In this document: positions 37,207 to 45,619 of the stretch, in pieces
Position numbering within the stretch: position 1 is the first letter of the stretch
How the letters are laid out: each line of letters starts with the position of its first letter
Assembly (NCBI GenBank): GCA_016720925.1
Contig: JADKJR010000001.1
Location: 62,001-126,000 of the forward strand
DNA from: Betaproteobacteria bacterium
GTDB taxonomy: Bacteria; Pseudomonadota; Gammaproteobacteria; Burkholderiales; Usitatibacteraceae
Length of the DNA: 64,000 nucleotides
Direction: 5' to 3'
The notes under the pieces: model-generated
Seen by the model: the letters and a program-made list of their open reading frames with translations, nothing else
What the model was told of the DNA's origin: nothing
Database searches by the model: none
Program-made: the position numbers and the translations under genes

Positions 37207-37593
37207 CTAGCGGACCGACGCTGCGATAAAGTACAACGCTATGCTCAAACCCATCCCCACCATCCAGACGAGGCTGCGCAATGTGGCCAGATTGCCAACG
37301 TAGCAGGCGATGTAGGCGAGGCGCGCGACGATGAATCCGATGGCGATGCCATCGACGGTTGCTTGCGGTGCTTTGCAGGCGGCCGCAATCAGCACGCCAG
37401 CAGCAAACAGCGGAAATGCTTCAAAACCGTTGAGATGCGCGGCGTGCGCGCGCGACTGCGCGCCTTGCAGCTTCGCTTCCCATTCGCGTGGCGCGGCGTT
37501 GCCCCGCAGATAAGTTTTATCCCACTTGGCAATGGTGATTGCAAGGTACGGAAGCAGTCCGGCAGCCAGCACGCACCAATAGGCGATGGTCAT
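37207..37593 (-). CDS. MAPEG family membrane protein
   Basis: The 128-residue protein has four hydrophobic segments and the family's central ...NAAPREWEAKLQGAQSRAHAAHLNGFEAFPLF-type cytoplasmic loop (RAHAAHLNGFEAF). MAPEG proteins of bacteria are membrane proteins related to glutathione S-transferases and eicosanoid enzymes; the role of this short bacterial type is unknown. It overlaps mltA by 4 bases and forms a two-gene unit with it. Confidence 0.9.
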   Translation of the reverse strand: MTIAYWCVLAAGLLPYLAITIAKWDKTYLRGNAAPREWEAKLQGAQSRAHAAHLNGFEAFPLFAAGVLIAAACKAPQATVDGIAIGFIVARLAYIACYVGNLATLRSLVWMVGMGLSIALYFIAASVR

Positions 37594-38975
37594 GGTGATT
37601 CCTTTTTTGTTGTGGTTAATGTCGTTACAGGCGGTGCAGGTTGCGGTTCCGCGGATGGCGGTGCGGCCGATCGGGGTCCGGCGAAATGCGATGCTACTGC
37701 GACCGCATTGGGATCATAACCTTTCGGCAGCAGGACCCACATTTTCCCCTGCTGCTTCATTTTGCCCGCCTGTGCGCCGGCATCGTCTCCAAAACCCCAG
37801 TAGAAATCCGCGCGCACTGCGCCGTTGATCGCGCCGCCGGTGTCCTGCGCGACCATCAGCCGATTCAACTCCTGCCGGGTACCCGGAAACGTGGTCGAAA
37901 GGAAAACCGGAACACCCAACGGAATCACCCGTGGATCGATCGCAATGGAACGCTCTGCCGTCAACGGTACGCCAAGTGTTCCAATCGGGCCGCTGAGGTC
38001 GCCGGGCAGTTCCTTGAAAAACACAAAGCTGGGATTTGCGTTCATGAATTGCTGAACCCTGGCGGGGTGGCGCCGCGCCCATTCCTTGATGCCTTGCATC
38101 GAGGCGCGCTCCGCTTTTATTTCGCCACGCCGGATCAGCAAGCCGGCCAGCGATCGAAACGGGTGACCATTCTGGTTGGCGTAACCGACACGCAGGCGGC
38201 TGCCGTCCGTAAGCTGGATTTGTCCGGAACCCTGGATTTCCAGGAAGAACAACTCCACGGCATTGTCAACATAGGCGATTTCCAGCCCTTTGAGGGGTGA
38301 CGAGTCAGCGGAAATCTCGCTGCGCTCCAGATAGGGCACCAACTTGTTGCCCACAAGGCGACCGCGCAATCGCCGAAACTTGAGATCCGGGTACACGTCG
38401 CTCAAATCAATGGTGATCAGATCCTGTGGGGAAGCGTAGACCGGATATTTATAGACCGCCGTCTGTACCCTTGAACCATGCACAAGCGGCTCGTAATAGC
38501 CGGTGACGAGACCTGTCTCCGACTCGTCAGCATTGACGACGCGGAAAGGATCGAAGGATTCGCGAAAAAACTGCAGGATCGCATCTGTCTTCGCATTGGC
38601 CGCCAGTGGAATGGAAAGTGACTGTGCGCGATTGCACGCGGCTTGCCACTCTGTTTTCGCCTTCAGGACAGCACAGCTTTGCAGGAATGCGCCTAGCGCA
38701 TCCGTCGGGTTGTCAGTATTGAAGCGGGGCAGCGCATCCCACTGCGCCCTTTCCAGGCGTCCGCGGGCGGCCTCCGAGGGCGGCGGTGTGATTGGTTCTG
38801 CGATCAGTGGCAACGTTGTTGGCGGGGAGCACACCGTGCAGATATTGCAGACGGGGCATTGGGTCACGGTAATCAGCGCCGGCGGCGCCGCGCAGCCCGC
38901 GAGAATTGTGATTGAAGCGAGAAATAGCCTTGGAAATGTTGAGGACTTCTGGACGTGCGGGGAGGTCAATGTCAT
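37590..38975 (-). CDS. mltA: Membrane-bound lytic murein transglycosylase A
   Basis: The 461-residue lipoprotein has a lipobox (ILAGC) in its signal peptide, an MltA domain beginning near TGYYEPLVHGS, and the C-terminal 3D domain (VAQDTGGAINGAVRADFYWGFG, three conserved Asp). It cleaves peptidoglycan glycan strands to 1,6-anhydro-MurNAc. A Pro/Ala-rich tail follows the 3D domain. The stop overlaps the MAPEG gene start. Confidence 0.95.
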   Translation of the reverse strand: MTLTSPHVQKSSTFPRLFLASITILAGCAAPPALITVTQCPVCNICTVCSPPTTLPLIAEPITPPPSEAARGRLERAQWDALPRFNTDNPTDALGAFLQSCAVLKAKTEWQAACNRAQSLSIPLAANAKTDAILQFFRESFDPFRVVNADESETGLVTGYYEPLVHGSRVQTAVYKYPVYASPQDLITIDLSDVYPDLKFRRLRGRLVGNKLVPYLERSEISADSSPLKGLEIAYVDNAVELFFLEIQGSGQIQLTDGSRLRVGYANQNGHPFRSLAGLLIRRGEIKAERASMQGIKEWARRHPARVQQFMNANPSFVFFKELPGDLSGPIGTLGVPLTAERSIAIDPRVIPLGVPVFLSTTFPGTRQELNRLMVAQDTGGAINGAVRADFYWGFGDDAGAQAGKMKQQGKMWVLLPKGYDPNAVAVASHFAGPRSAAPPSAEPQPAPPVTTLTTTKKESP

Positions 38976-39025
38976 AGTGCCGGCAGTATATCAATGGCTG
39001 GTAACAACCACTTGGAGCAGATTAG

Positions 39026-39151
39026 ATGGCGTGGGTATTTTTGCAGGTTTTCCTGGCGTTCGGCGTGGCAGTTTTCATTGTGTGGTGGACGTTTCCGAAG
39101 AAGAAAAAGGAAAAGCCGGCCGACCCACCTTCAAACGATCCGCGTGTCTGA
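39026..39151 (+). CDS. Small single-transmembrane protein (41 residues)
   Basis: The ATG at 39026 lies 8 bases after GGAG. The product starts MAWVFLQVFLAFGVAVF, one hydrophobic helix, then IVWWTFPKKKKEK and a short Pro/Asp tail, so it should sit in the inner membrane with a positive cytoplasmic end. It lies between the divergent mltA and convergent apaG, on a 190-base stretch otherwise empty. Similar short peptides occur beside apaG or rpe in betaproteobacteria as I recall, but I know of no function. Confidence 0.6.
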   Translation: MAWVFLQVFLAFGVAVFIVWWTFPKKKKEKPADPPSNDPRV

Positions 39152-39165
39152 AATCTGACGCACTG

Positions 39166-39561
39166 CTAGTGCAGCACTCTAGGCACGGAGAGTGTGAATT
39201 CCGGAATCACCGCCTCAAACCTGGTGCCGTCTTCGGCAGTCAATTGATAAGTACCACGCATGGTGCCAACCATGGTGCCAAGCGATGAACCGCTGGTGTA
39301 CTCAAACGACGCACCGGGTTTGATCGTTGGCTGTTCGCCGACCACACCGACGCCGCGTACTTCCTGAACCTGGCTGTCCGCATCGGTGATGATCCAGTGG
39401 CGGCTGATCACTTTGGCGGCGACTTCGCCAGTGTTGGTAATGCGGATGGTGTACGCAAATACGTACTGGTCGTTTTCTTCATCCGATTGGTCGGGAAGAT
39501 AAAACGCCTGCGCGGTCACATCGACTGCGTATTTTTTGCCTGAAATTGATTCAGTGTTCAT
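39166..39561 (-). CDS. apaG: ApaG protein
   Basis: The 131-residue ApaG/FBXO3-like fibronectin-type beta protein shows the QVFAYTIRITNTG-type core (YVFAYTIRITNTGEVAAKV), SRHWIITDADSQVQEVRGVGVVGEQP and the C-terminal GTMRGTYQLTAEDG. The start at 39561 (MNTESISG) is chosen from the conserved N-terminus; upstream codons belong to the rpe leader. Function in bacteria is not settled. It is on the opposite strand to rpe and far from the ksgA locus where apaG sits in Enterobacteria. Confidence 0.94.
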   Translation of the reverse strand: MNTESISGKKYAVDVTAQAFYLPDQSDEENDQYVFAYTIRITNTGEVAAKVISRHWIITDADSQVQEVRGVGVVGEQPTIKPGASFEYTSGSSLGTMVGTMRGTYQLTAEDGTRFEAVIPEFTLSVPRVLH

Positions 39562-39698
39562 GCGTGGAATCGTATCATGCGCACGGGAGCAGGAGATTCG
39601 AAAACAATAATTCGCACCGCCATCGGCGTGCCTGCAAAGTGATATCACCTTGTGCCACGCAGGGCTTTCCCATCGTAATTCGCGTAAAATTCTGGTCC

Positions 39699-40385
39699 AT
39701 GAACTACCGGATTGCTCCTTCTATTCTCTCCGCCGATTTTGCCTGTCTGGGTAAAGAAATTCGCGCCGTCATTGCCGCGGGCGCGGATGTCATTCACTTT
39801 GACGTCATGGACAATCATTACGTTCCCAATCTCACGATCGGGCCGTTGGTTTGCGAGGCGGTGCGACCTTATGCGCTGACGGAGGACGGCGCTCCTGTTC
39901 CGATTGACGTCCACCTGATGGTCAAGCCGGTGGATCGGATCGTACCGGATTTTGCCAAGGCGGGTGCCTCTATCATCAGTTTTCACCCGGAAGCATCGGA
40001 TCATGTTGATCGCACGCTGTCGATGATTCGTGATTGCGGTTGCAAAGCAGGGCTGGTGTTCAATCCGGCCACGTCGCTTTCGTACCTGGACCATGTGATG
40101 GACAAGGTGGATCTCATACTCATCATGTCGGTCAACCCTGGGTTCGGCGGCCAGAAATTCATCCCGGAGGCGTTGCAAAAACTGCGCGAGGCAAGAAAAA
40201 GAATCCAGCAATCGGGCCGCGACATCTGGCTGGAAGTCGATGGCGGAGTGAAAGCGGACAATATTGAAGAAATTGCCCGCGCAGGTGCGGATACATTTGT
40301 GGCCGGCTCGGCAATTTTTGGGCAGAAGGACTACGTGATGGCAATCAGTGAAATGCGCGCAGCGCTCGCAAAGGTGGCAACATGA
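39699..40385 (+). CDS. rpe: Ribulose-phosphate 3-epimerase
   Basis: The 228-residue TIM-barrel enzyme interconverts ribulose 5-phosphate and xylulose 5-phosphate. IAPSILSADFACLGKEI starts the protein; the signature HFDVMDNHYVPNLTIGP near residue 32 carries metal-binding His/Asp, and LIMSVNPGFGGQKFIPE and VDGGVKADN complete the site. ATG at 39699 begins the conserved sequence. The stop overlaps gph by 4 bases. Confidence 0.96.
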   Translation: MNYRIAPSILSADFACLGKEIRAVIAAGADVIHFDVMDNHYVPNLTIGPLVCEAVRPYALTEDGAPVPIDVHLMVKPVDRIVPDFAKAGASIISFHPEASDHVDRTLSMIRDCGCKAGLVFNPATSLSYLDHVMDKVDLILIMSVNPGFGGQKFIPEALQKLREARKRIQQSGRDIWLEVDGGVKADNIEEIARAGADTFVAGSAIFGQKDYVMAISEMRAALAKVAT

Positions 40386-41245
40386 ATTCGCTGCCGCCGA
40401 CGGATGAATCGGTTCCGCAATCTGTCGCCCCTCTGAACTCCAGCGCTGGCGCGCCTTCTGGGGCGGATGCCTTGGAAACCCCCGTGGATATTGGCTCTCA
40501 GCCCGATGTCCTTGTGGAGAATGCAGCTGTCGTCAAGAAGCCGCGTTTGCGCGCGAAACCAAAATTTGCCTTTCCTCTGCCGCTCAAGGCGGTGCTGCTT
40601 GATCTCGATGGCACCTTGCTTGATACGGTGAGCGATATTGCGACCGCCGCCAACATGATGCGTGCATCGCTCGGTTTTGCGCCGCTGGATGCCGCGCTGA
40701 TCAGGACTTTCGTCGGTAAGGGAATCGCCAATCTGGTGGCGAAAACACTCAAGGAAGCCGTGGGTGAAGTCGGGCCGACCGCGCTGAAAGTGGCTGTTGC
40801 CAACTTCGAGCGTCAATATGAAAAGTGTTTTGGCGATTCGTCGGCACCATTTGCGGGTGTCATTGATGGTCTGGAGGCGCTAAGGGATAAGGGTCTCCGC
40901 CTGGGTTGCGTAACCAACAAGGCGGAAAAATTCACCTTGCCGCTTTTGGCAAAGACCGGTCTCGCCGGCTATTTTGAAATCACGCTCTCGGGGGATTCGC
41001 TTCCGGAAAAAAAGCCGCATCCGTTGCCCTTGATTCATGCGGCGGAGTTCTTTGCCTGCACGACCGCGGAGATGTTGCTGATCGGCGATTCGGTCAACGA
41101 TGCCGAGGCCGCGCGCGCGGCGGGCTCACCGGTGTTCATCGTTCCCTACGGCTACAATGAAGGCCAGGAATTGCGGGGGTTGGACTGTGACGCGTTTATC
41201 GACGACGTGCCGTCTGCCCTGAAATTTGTTAAGCTGGCAACCTGA
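40382..41245 (+). CDS. gph: Phosphoglycolate phosphatase
   Basis: HAD-family enzyme, 287 residues. The catalytic motif LLDLDGTLLDTV begins near residue 72, followed by GCVTNKAEKF and LIGDSVNDAEAARAAG. Gph removes 2-phosphoglycolate from DNA repair and metabolism. Unlike E. coli Gph (252), this copy has about 65 extra N-terminal residues rich in Pro/Ser/Ala; an internal start such as the M of the catalytic domain is not obvious because the extension overlaps the rpe stop. The rpe-gph-trpE order is conserved in Proteobacteria. Confidence 0.92.
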   Translation: MNSLPPTDESVPQSVAPLNSSAGAPSGADALETPVDIGSQPDVLVENAAVVKKPRLRAKPKFAFPLPLKAVLLDLDGTLLDTVSDIATAANMMRASLGFAPLDAALIRTFVGKGIANLVAKTLKEAVGEVGPTALKVAVANFERQYEKCFGDSSAPFAGVIDGLEALRDKGLRLGCVTNKAEKFTLPLLAKTGLAGYFEITLSGDSLPEKKPHPLPLIHAAEFFACTTAEMLLIGDSVNDAEAARAAGSPVFIVPYGYNEGQELRGLDCDAFIDDVPSALKFVKLAT

Positions 41246-41267
41246 CTCAATTTTCCATTCTTCTCAA

Positions 41268-41318
41268 ATGACTTTCAGCAAACAAGTGTGGACGTGGCGA
41301 TGGCATAACTGGCGCTAA
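41268..41318 (+). CDS. trpL: Putative trp operon leader peptide (TrpL)
   Basis: A 16-codon frame lies 22 bases after gph and 69 bases before trpE, reading M-T-F-S-K-Q-V-W-T-W-R-W-H-N-W-R. Four of the 16 codons are Trp (TGG at 41289, 41295, 41301 and 41310). Such clustering before trpE is the hallmark of transcription attenuation by ribosome stalling at low charged tRNA-Trp. No strong Shine-Dalgarno sequence precedes the ATG, and I see no classic terminator with a T-run, so the exact mechanism is open. Confidence 0.72.
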   Translation: MTFSKQVWTWRWHNWR

Positions 41319-41329
41319 TAGCGGCCATC
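41299..41329 (+). promoter_or_regulatory. RNA hairpin overlapping the trp leader peptide's Trp codons
   Basis: GATGGC (41299-41304) pairs with GCCATC (41324-41329), and inside it CGCT (41313-41316) pairs with AGCG (41320-41323). The structure covers the last two Trp codons and the stop, so ribosome position on the leader would open or protect it. It is a candidate element of attenuation; a competing terminator was not found. Confidence 0.45.
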
Positions 41330-41387
41330 TGCCTTCTTGCCTTACCCTGCTTGTTCGTCTTTGTTTCTGTTACACGGCTGAAAGATC

Positions 41388-42914
41388 ATGACTGAATCCG
41401 AATTTACCGCGCTCGCGGCGCAAGGATACAACCGAGTTCCCGTCACCCTTGAGACTTTCGCGGATCTGGATACGCCGCTATCGATTTATCTCAAGTTGGC
41501 GAACAAACCGTTTTCCTACCTTCTTGAGTCGGTAATCGGCGGCGAGCGTTTTGGCCGCTATTCGATCATCGGTCTGCCTGCGCGCGAGTGGTTGCGCGTC
41601 AAAGGCAAGGAATGCGCGGTGGTACGTGCCAAACCCGGTGGACAGACCGAGACGATTGAGCATGTATTCGTTGCCGACCCGCTGGCGTTTGTCGAAAAAT
41701 ACCGCAAGCGTTTCAACGCCGCGCCAATCGACGGCGCATTGCGTTTTGCGGGTGGCCTTGCAGGCTACTTCAGCTATGACACGGTTCGTTATATCGAGCA
41801 CAAGCTTGAACTCGAAGACCACCAGCTGAAGAAGGACATTATCGGCGCTCCGGATATTGTGCTGATGCTGTCCGACGAGTTGGCGGTGGTCGACAATCTT
41901 TCCGGCAAGCTGCACCTGATCGTATATGTTGATGTTGCCGCGCACGGCAGCGCGGCGCATGGGTTTGCCTTTGCGCAACGGCGTTTGGCTGAATTGCGCC
42001 TCGGCTTGCGGCAACACGCATCGCTGCCCGTATATGTGCCGTCGAACATCGCAAGTGCGCCGGTAAACAAACCCAAATCAGAAATTGGCAAGGATGCTTT
42101 TCTCAAGGCTGTTGCCAAATGCAAGCAGTACATTGTGGACGGCGACATCATGCAGGTACAGATTTCGCAGCGCATCTCGCAGCCGTTCGACGCGCCGCCT
42201 ATCAATCTCTACAGGGCGCTACGTTCCATTAACCCCTCGCCATACATGTTCTATTTCGATATGGGAGATTTCCATATTGTTGGCGCGTCGCCGGAAATTC
42301 TGGTGCGGCAGGAAGGTAGCAAAGTAACCGTACGACCCATCGCCGGCACCCGCAGGCGAGGCGAGACGCCCGAGCATGATCGCGAACTTGAACAGGAGTT
42401 GCGCAATGATCCGAAGGAACTGGCGGAACATTTGATGCTGATCGATCTCGGGCGAAACGATATCGGCCGCATCGCCAAAACGGGCAGCGTAAAAGTTACT
42501 GAACAATTTGTCGTTGAGCGCTATTCGCATGTGATGCATCTGGTCTCGAATGTCGATGGAGAAATTCGCGAAGATGTTGGCCCTATCGATTTGCTGCGGG
42601 CGACGTTTCCTGCCGGTACGGTTACGGGCACGCCGAAAGTGCGCGCGATGGAAATCATCGACGAGCTGGAGCCCAGCAAGCGCGGCGTGTACGCGGGTGC
42701 AGCCGGGTATCTGGGTTTCAATGGCAACATGGATCTGGCCATTGCGATTCGCACCGGCGTCGTCAAGGACGGCATACTCTACGTGCAGGCGGCGGCGGGG
42801 ATTGTCGCGGATTCGGTGGCCGAGCTTGAATGGCAGGAAACCGAAAGCAAGGCGCGGGCGCTGTTGCGCGCTGCGGAGATGGTGTCCGCCGGCATCGATA
42901 CCAATCCATCGTGA
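41388..42914 (+). CDS. trpE: Anthranilate synthase component I
   Basis: The 508-residue enzyme makes anthranilate from chorismate with TrpG. The LLESV segment near residue 44 belongs to the tryptophan feedback-binding site, so the enzyme is probably inhibited by Trp. The chorismate-binding domain shows DIMQVQISQRIS, RPIAGTRRRGETPEHD, LIDLGRNDIGRIA and TFPAGTVTGTPKVRAMEII. It follows the Trp-rich leader peptide and begins trpEGDC. Confidence 0.96.
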   Translation: MTESEFTALAAQGYNRVPVTLETFADLDTPLSIYLKLANKPFSYLLESVIGGERFGRYSIIGLPAREWLRVKGKECAVVRAKPGGQTETIEHVFVADPLAFVEKYRKRFNAAPIDGALRFAGGLAGYFSYDTVRYIEHKLELEDHQLKKDIIGAPDIVLMLSDELAVVDNLSGKLHLIVYVDVAAHGSAAHGFAFAQRRLAELRLGLRQHASLPVYVPSNIASAPVNKPKSEIGKDAFLKAVAKCKQYIVDGDIMQVQISQRISQPFDAPPINLYRALRSINPSPYMFYFDMGDFHIVGASPEILVRQEGSKVTVRPIAGTRRRGETPEHDRELEQELRNDPKELAEHLMLIDLGRNDIGRIAKTGSVKVTEQFVVERYSHVMHLVSNVDGEIREDVGPIDLLRATFPAGTVTGTPKVRAMEIIDELEPSKRGVYAGAAGYLGFNGNMDLAIAIRTGVVKDGILYVQAAAGIVADSVAELEWQETESKARALLRAAEMVSAGIDTNPS

Positions 42915-42925
42915 GGAGATAAATC

Positions 42926-43495
42926 ATGCTGCTCATGATCGACAATTACGATAGTTTCACTTTCAACCTCGTGCAGTATTTCGGCGAGTTGGGCGAAGAC
43001 GTGCTGGTCAAGCGCAACGACGAAATCACGCTGGCGGACATCGAAAAACTCGCGCCGCAACGAATCGTGATTTCGCCTGGTCCCTGCTCGCCAATCCAGG
43101 CGGGAATATCCGTGCCCGCCATTGAAAAATTCGCGGGCAAAATGCCCATCCTCGGCGTCTGTCTCGGCCATCAAGCCATCGGACAGGCGTTCGGCGGGCG
43201 AATCATTCATGCCAAGACGCTGATGCATGGCAAGACTTCACAGATGACGCATACAGGGAAGGGCGTTTTCGACGGCTTGCCATCTCCTTACCGCATCACC
43301 CGCTATCACTCGCTGGTGATCGAACGTGAAACCAGTCCGGATTGCCTCGAAATCACCGCATGGACCGATGACGGTGAAATCATGGGCGTGCGCCATAAGA
43401 CCATGCCTGTTGAAGGCGTGCAGTTCCATCCCGAGTCGATCATGACCGAACACGGCCATGCGCTTTTGAAGAATTTCCTGAATGTGAAAGTGTGA
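42926..43495 (+). CDS. trpG: Anthranilate synthase component II (glutamine amidotransferase)
   Basis: The 189-residue class I amidotransferase supplies ammonia to TrpE; it may also serve PabB. The triad is visible: Cys in GVCLGHQAIG near residue 79, and His/Glu in VQFHPESIMTEHG near 170. SPGPCSPIQAG forms the oxyanion region. GAGGAG precedes the ATG by a good spacing. It is 11 bases after trpE. Confidence 0.96.
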   Translation: MLLMIDNYDSFTFNLVQYFGELGEDVLVKRNDEITLADIEKLAPQRIVISPGPCSPIQAGISVPAIEKFAGKMPILGVCLGHQAIGQAFGGRIIHAKTLMHGKTSQMTHTGKGVFDGLPSPYRITRYHSLVIERETSPDCLEITAWTDDGEIMGVRHKTMPVEGVQFHPESIMTEHGHALLKNFLNVKV

Positions 43496-43497
43496 CT

Positions 43498-44526
43498 ATG
43501 TTCAGCCCGCAAGAAGCGATCAACCGGCTATCCGACAAACGCGAAATCTTCTTCGATGAAATGGTGGATCTGTTTCGCCAGGTCATGGAAGGCAAGGTGA
43601 CGCCGGTACAACTGTCCGCGATCCTCATGGGCCTGCACGTGAAGACCGAATCGGTATCGGAAATTGCCGCCGCAGCGCAGGTCATGCGCGAATTCTCGAC
43701 CAAGGTGGAAGTGGGCGATCTACCGTATCTCGTCGACACCTGCGGAACCGGCGGCGACAAAGCGCACACCTTCAACATTTCCACGGCGGCGGCATTCGTT
43801 GCGGCTGCGGCAGGCGCCAAGGTTGCGAAGCATGGCGGCCGCTCAGTGTCATCTCAATCCGGCAGCGCCGACGTGCTGGAATCACTGGGAGTGAAACTGC
43901 ATCTTACGCCAGCGCAGGTGGCGGACTGCATTATCGAGGTCGGGCTGGGTTTCATGTTTGCCCCCAATCATCATCCTGCAATGAAATACGCTGCGCCGGT
44001 TCGCAAAGAATTGGGCATGCGGACAATACTGAATATCCTCGGTCCACTGACCAACCCTGCTGGCGCGCCCAATCAGGTCATGGGTGTGTTTCACGGCGAT
44101 CTGGTCGGTATCCAGGCGCGGGTGCTGAAAGAACTGGGGTCGACGCATGTCATGGTGGTTCACGGCGAAGACGGCCTGGATGAAATTACGCTGAGCGGTC
44201 CAACACAGGTGGCCGAACTGAAGCGGGGCTTCATTACTGAATTCAAGATTGAGCCGAAGCAATTCGGCCTGGACATTGCGCCGATCGACGCAATCGCCGC
44301 CGTCGACAAGGATGCCTCGCGCAGAATGGTTGAGGAGGTGCTTGACAATCAACCTGGTCCGGCAAAGGACATCGTGATGCTCAATGCGGGGGCCGCGATC
44401 TACGTCTCCGGCATCGCGAGCGATCTATGGGGTGGCGTGGCAAAGGCGCGCGAGATGATCGAGTCCGGGCATGCGCGTGCAAAACTGGATCAATTGGTCA
44501 AGTTCACGTCGGCGATCAACAACTGA
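43498..44526 (+). CDS. trpD: Anthranilate phosphoribosyltransferase
   Basis: The 342-residue enzyme joins PRPP and anthranilate. The signature DTCGTGGDKAHTFNISTAAAF contains the GTGGD phosphate loop; KHGGRSVSSQSGSADVLESLG and GPLTNPAGAPNQVMGV follow. The ATG at 43498 is preferred to the GTG at 43492 that overlaps the trpG stop. It uses PRPP from prs. The stop shares a base with the trpC start. Confidence 0.96.
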   Translation: MFSPQEAINRLSDKREIFFDEMVDLFRQVMEGKVTPVQLSAILMGLHVKTESVSEIAAAAQVMREFSTKVEVGDLPYLVDTCGTGGDKAHTFNISTAAAFVAAAAGAKVAKHGGRSVSSQSGSADVLESLGVKLHLTPAQVADCIIEVGLGFMFAPNHHPAMKYAAPVRKELGMRTILNILGPLTNPAGAPNQVMGVFHGDLVGIQARVLKELGSTHVMVVHGEDGLDEITLSGPTQVAELKRGFITEFKIEPKQFGLDIAPIDAIAAVDKDASRRMVEEVLDNQPGPAKDIVMLNAGAAIYVSGIASDLWGGVAKAREMIESGHARAKLDQLVKFTSAINN

Positions 44527-45338
44527 TGGCCGATATTCTGCAAGAAATTCTGGCGACAAAATATCGCGAAGTCGCTGATGCGCGCCGACAATTTCCGTTG
44601 GAAATGATGCGCGAGCGTGCGATTTCAGCCCCGCCGCCGCGCGATTTTGTCGGCGCCATTCGGGCGAAGCACGCCGCGAACAAGGTCGCGGTTATCGCGG
44701 AAATCAAGAAGGCCAGCCCCAGTGCCGGCGCGTTTCGTGCGAAATTTGGTGGCGATTTTGACCCAGGTGCGTTCGCAAAGAGATATGAAACGCACGGTGC
44801 AGCGTGCCTGTCGGTCCTCACCGACCGCGAGTACTTTCAGGGTTCAACCGCCGATCTTGTCGCGGCACGCACGTCGTGCAACCTGCCCGTACTTCGGAAG
44901 GATTTCATTATTGATCCCTACCAGATTTTTGAAGCGCGAGCGATGGGCGCGGATGCCGTACTGTTTATCATGGGGGCTGTGGATATTTCGGTGTTTCAGG
45001 AGTGGGAAAAGTTGGCCGCCTCGCTTGGGTTGGCGGTTCTCGCCGAATCTCACAATGAAGTCGAACTTCAGCAAGCGCTTTCGCTTGAGACTCCTTTGAT
45101 TGGCATCAATAACCGTGACTTGACGAAATTCACGACGGAAGTGAACACCACCTTGCGGCTAAAGGAACAGGTGCCCGCCAACAGGTTGCTGGTAACAGAA
45201 AGTGGCATCGATAGCGCCGATATTGCCGGGCGGCTAACAGAAAGGGGAATTCGCACCTTTCTCGTGGGTGGTGCATTGATGAGTCTGGAGGATCCTGGCG
45301 CGGGTTTGCAGGCACTCTTCCCCTTTGGGCTACTGTGA
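44526..45338 (+). CDS. trpC: Indole-3-glycerol phosphate synthase
   Basis: The 270-residue TIM-barrel enzyme starts at the ATG overlapping the trpD stop (TGATG). Catalytic landmarks are VIAEIKKASPSAG near residue 58, LPVLRKDFIIDPYQI near 118, LIGINNRDLTKF and LLVTESGIDS. It is monofunctional: no fused TrpF domain is present, and trpF, trpB and trpA are not in the window. Confidence 0.96.
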   Translation: MADILQEILATKYREVADARRQFPLEMMRERAISAPPPRDFVGAIRAKHAANKVAVIAEIKKASPSAGAFRAKFGGDFDPGAFAKRYETHGAACLSVLTDREYFQGSTADLVAARTSCNLPVLRKDFIIDPYQIFEARAMGADAVLFIMGAVDISVFQEWEKLAASLGLAVLAESHNEVELQQALSLETPLIGINNRDLTKFTTEVNTTLRLKEQVPANRLLVTESGIDSADIAGRLTERGIRTFLVGGALMSLEDPGAGLQALFPFGLL

Positions 45339-45619
45339 CCGGACGATGACGGGCCGCTCGTGTGTTGCGAAAACGCAACATGCCGCGCTGGCTGTGGCGA
45401 ATTTCACAGCGAGCACTTGAGCTAACGGTTCAAGTTTGGCAATATGGCACAAGCTTCTCGAAAGTTTCGGCAATTTTCTGTAAGTGTATGTGGGAGAAGT
45501 TGTTGCGAGGTGAGTTTTCAAACAACCGGTCAGTTGATGGCCGCTGACAGTAGAGTTTGCCTCTCGAGGTTTCCTGCACCATAGAATTAAAAAGCCTCAA
45601 TTAACCTAAGGAGATTTTG
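45339..45619. other. Non-coding region between trpC and the porin gene
   Basis: This 281-base gap has no supported gene. It contains a stem-loop TGTTGCG/CGCAACA with an AAAA loop at 45363-45380 without a T-run. Nearer the porin it has a weak promoter-like pair, TTGCCT (45557-45562) and TAGAAT (45582-45587), with a long 19-base spacer. Confidence 0.4.

Noticed and set aside
45363..45380. Perfect stem-loop TGTTGCG/CGCAACA after trpC
   Set aside because: It lacks a T-run, so it was not called a terminator; listed only as part of the intergenic description.
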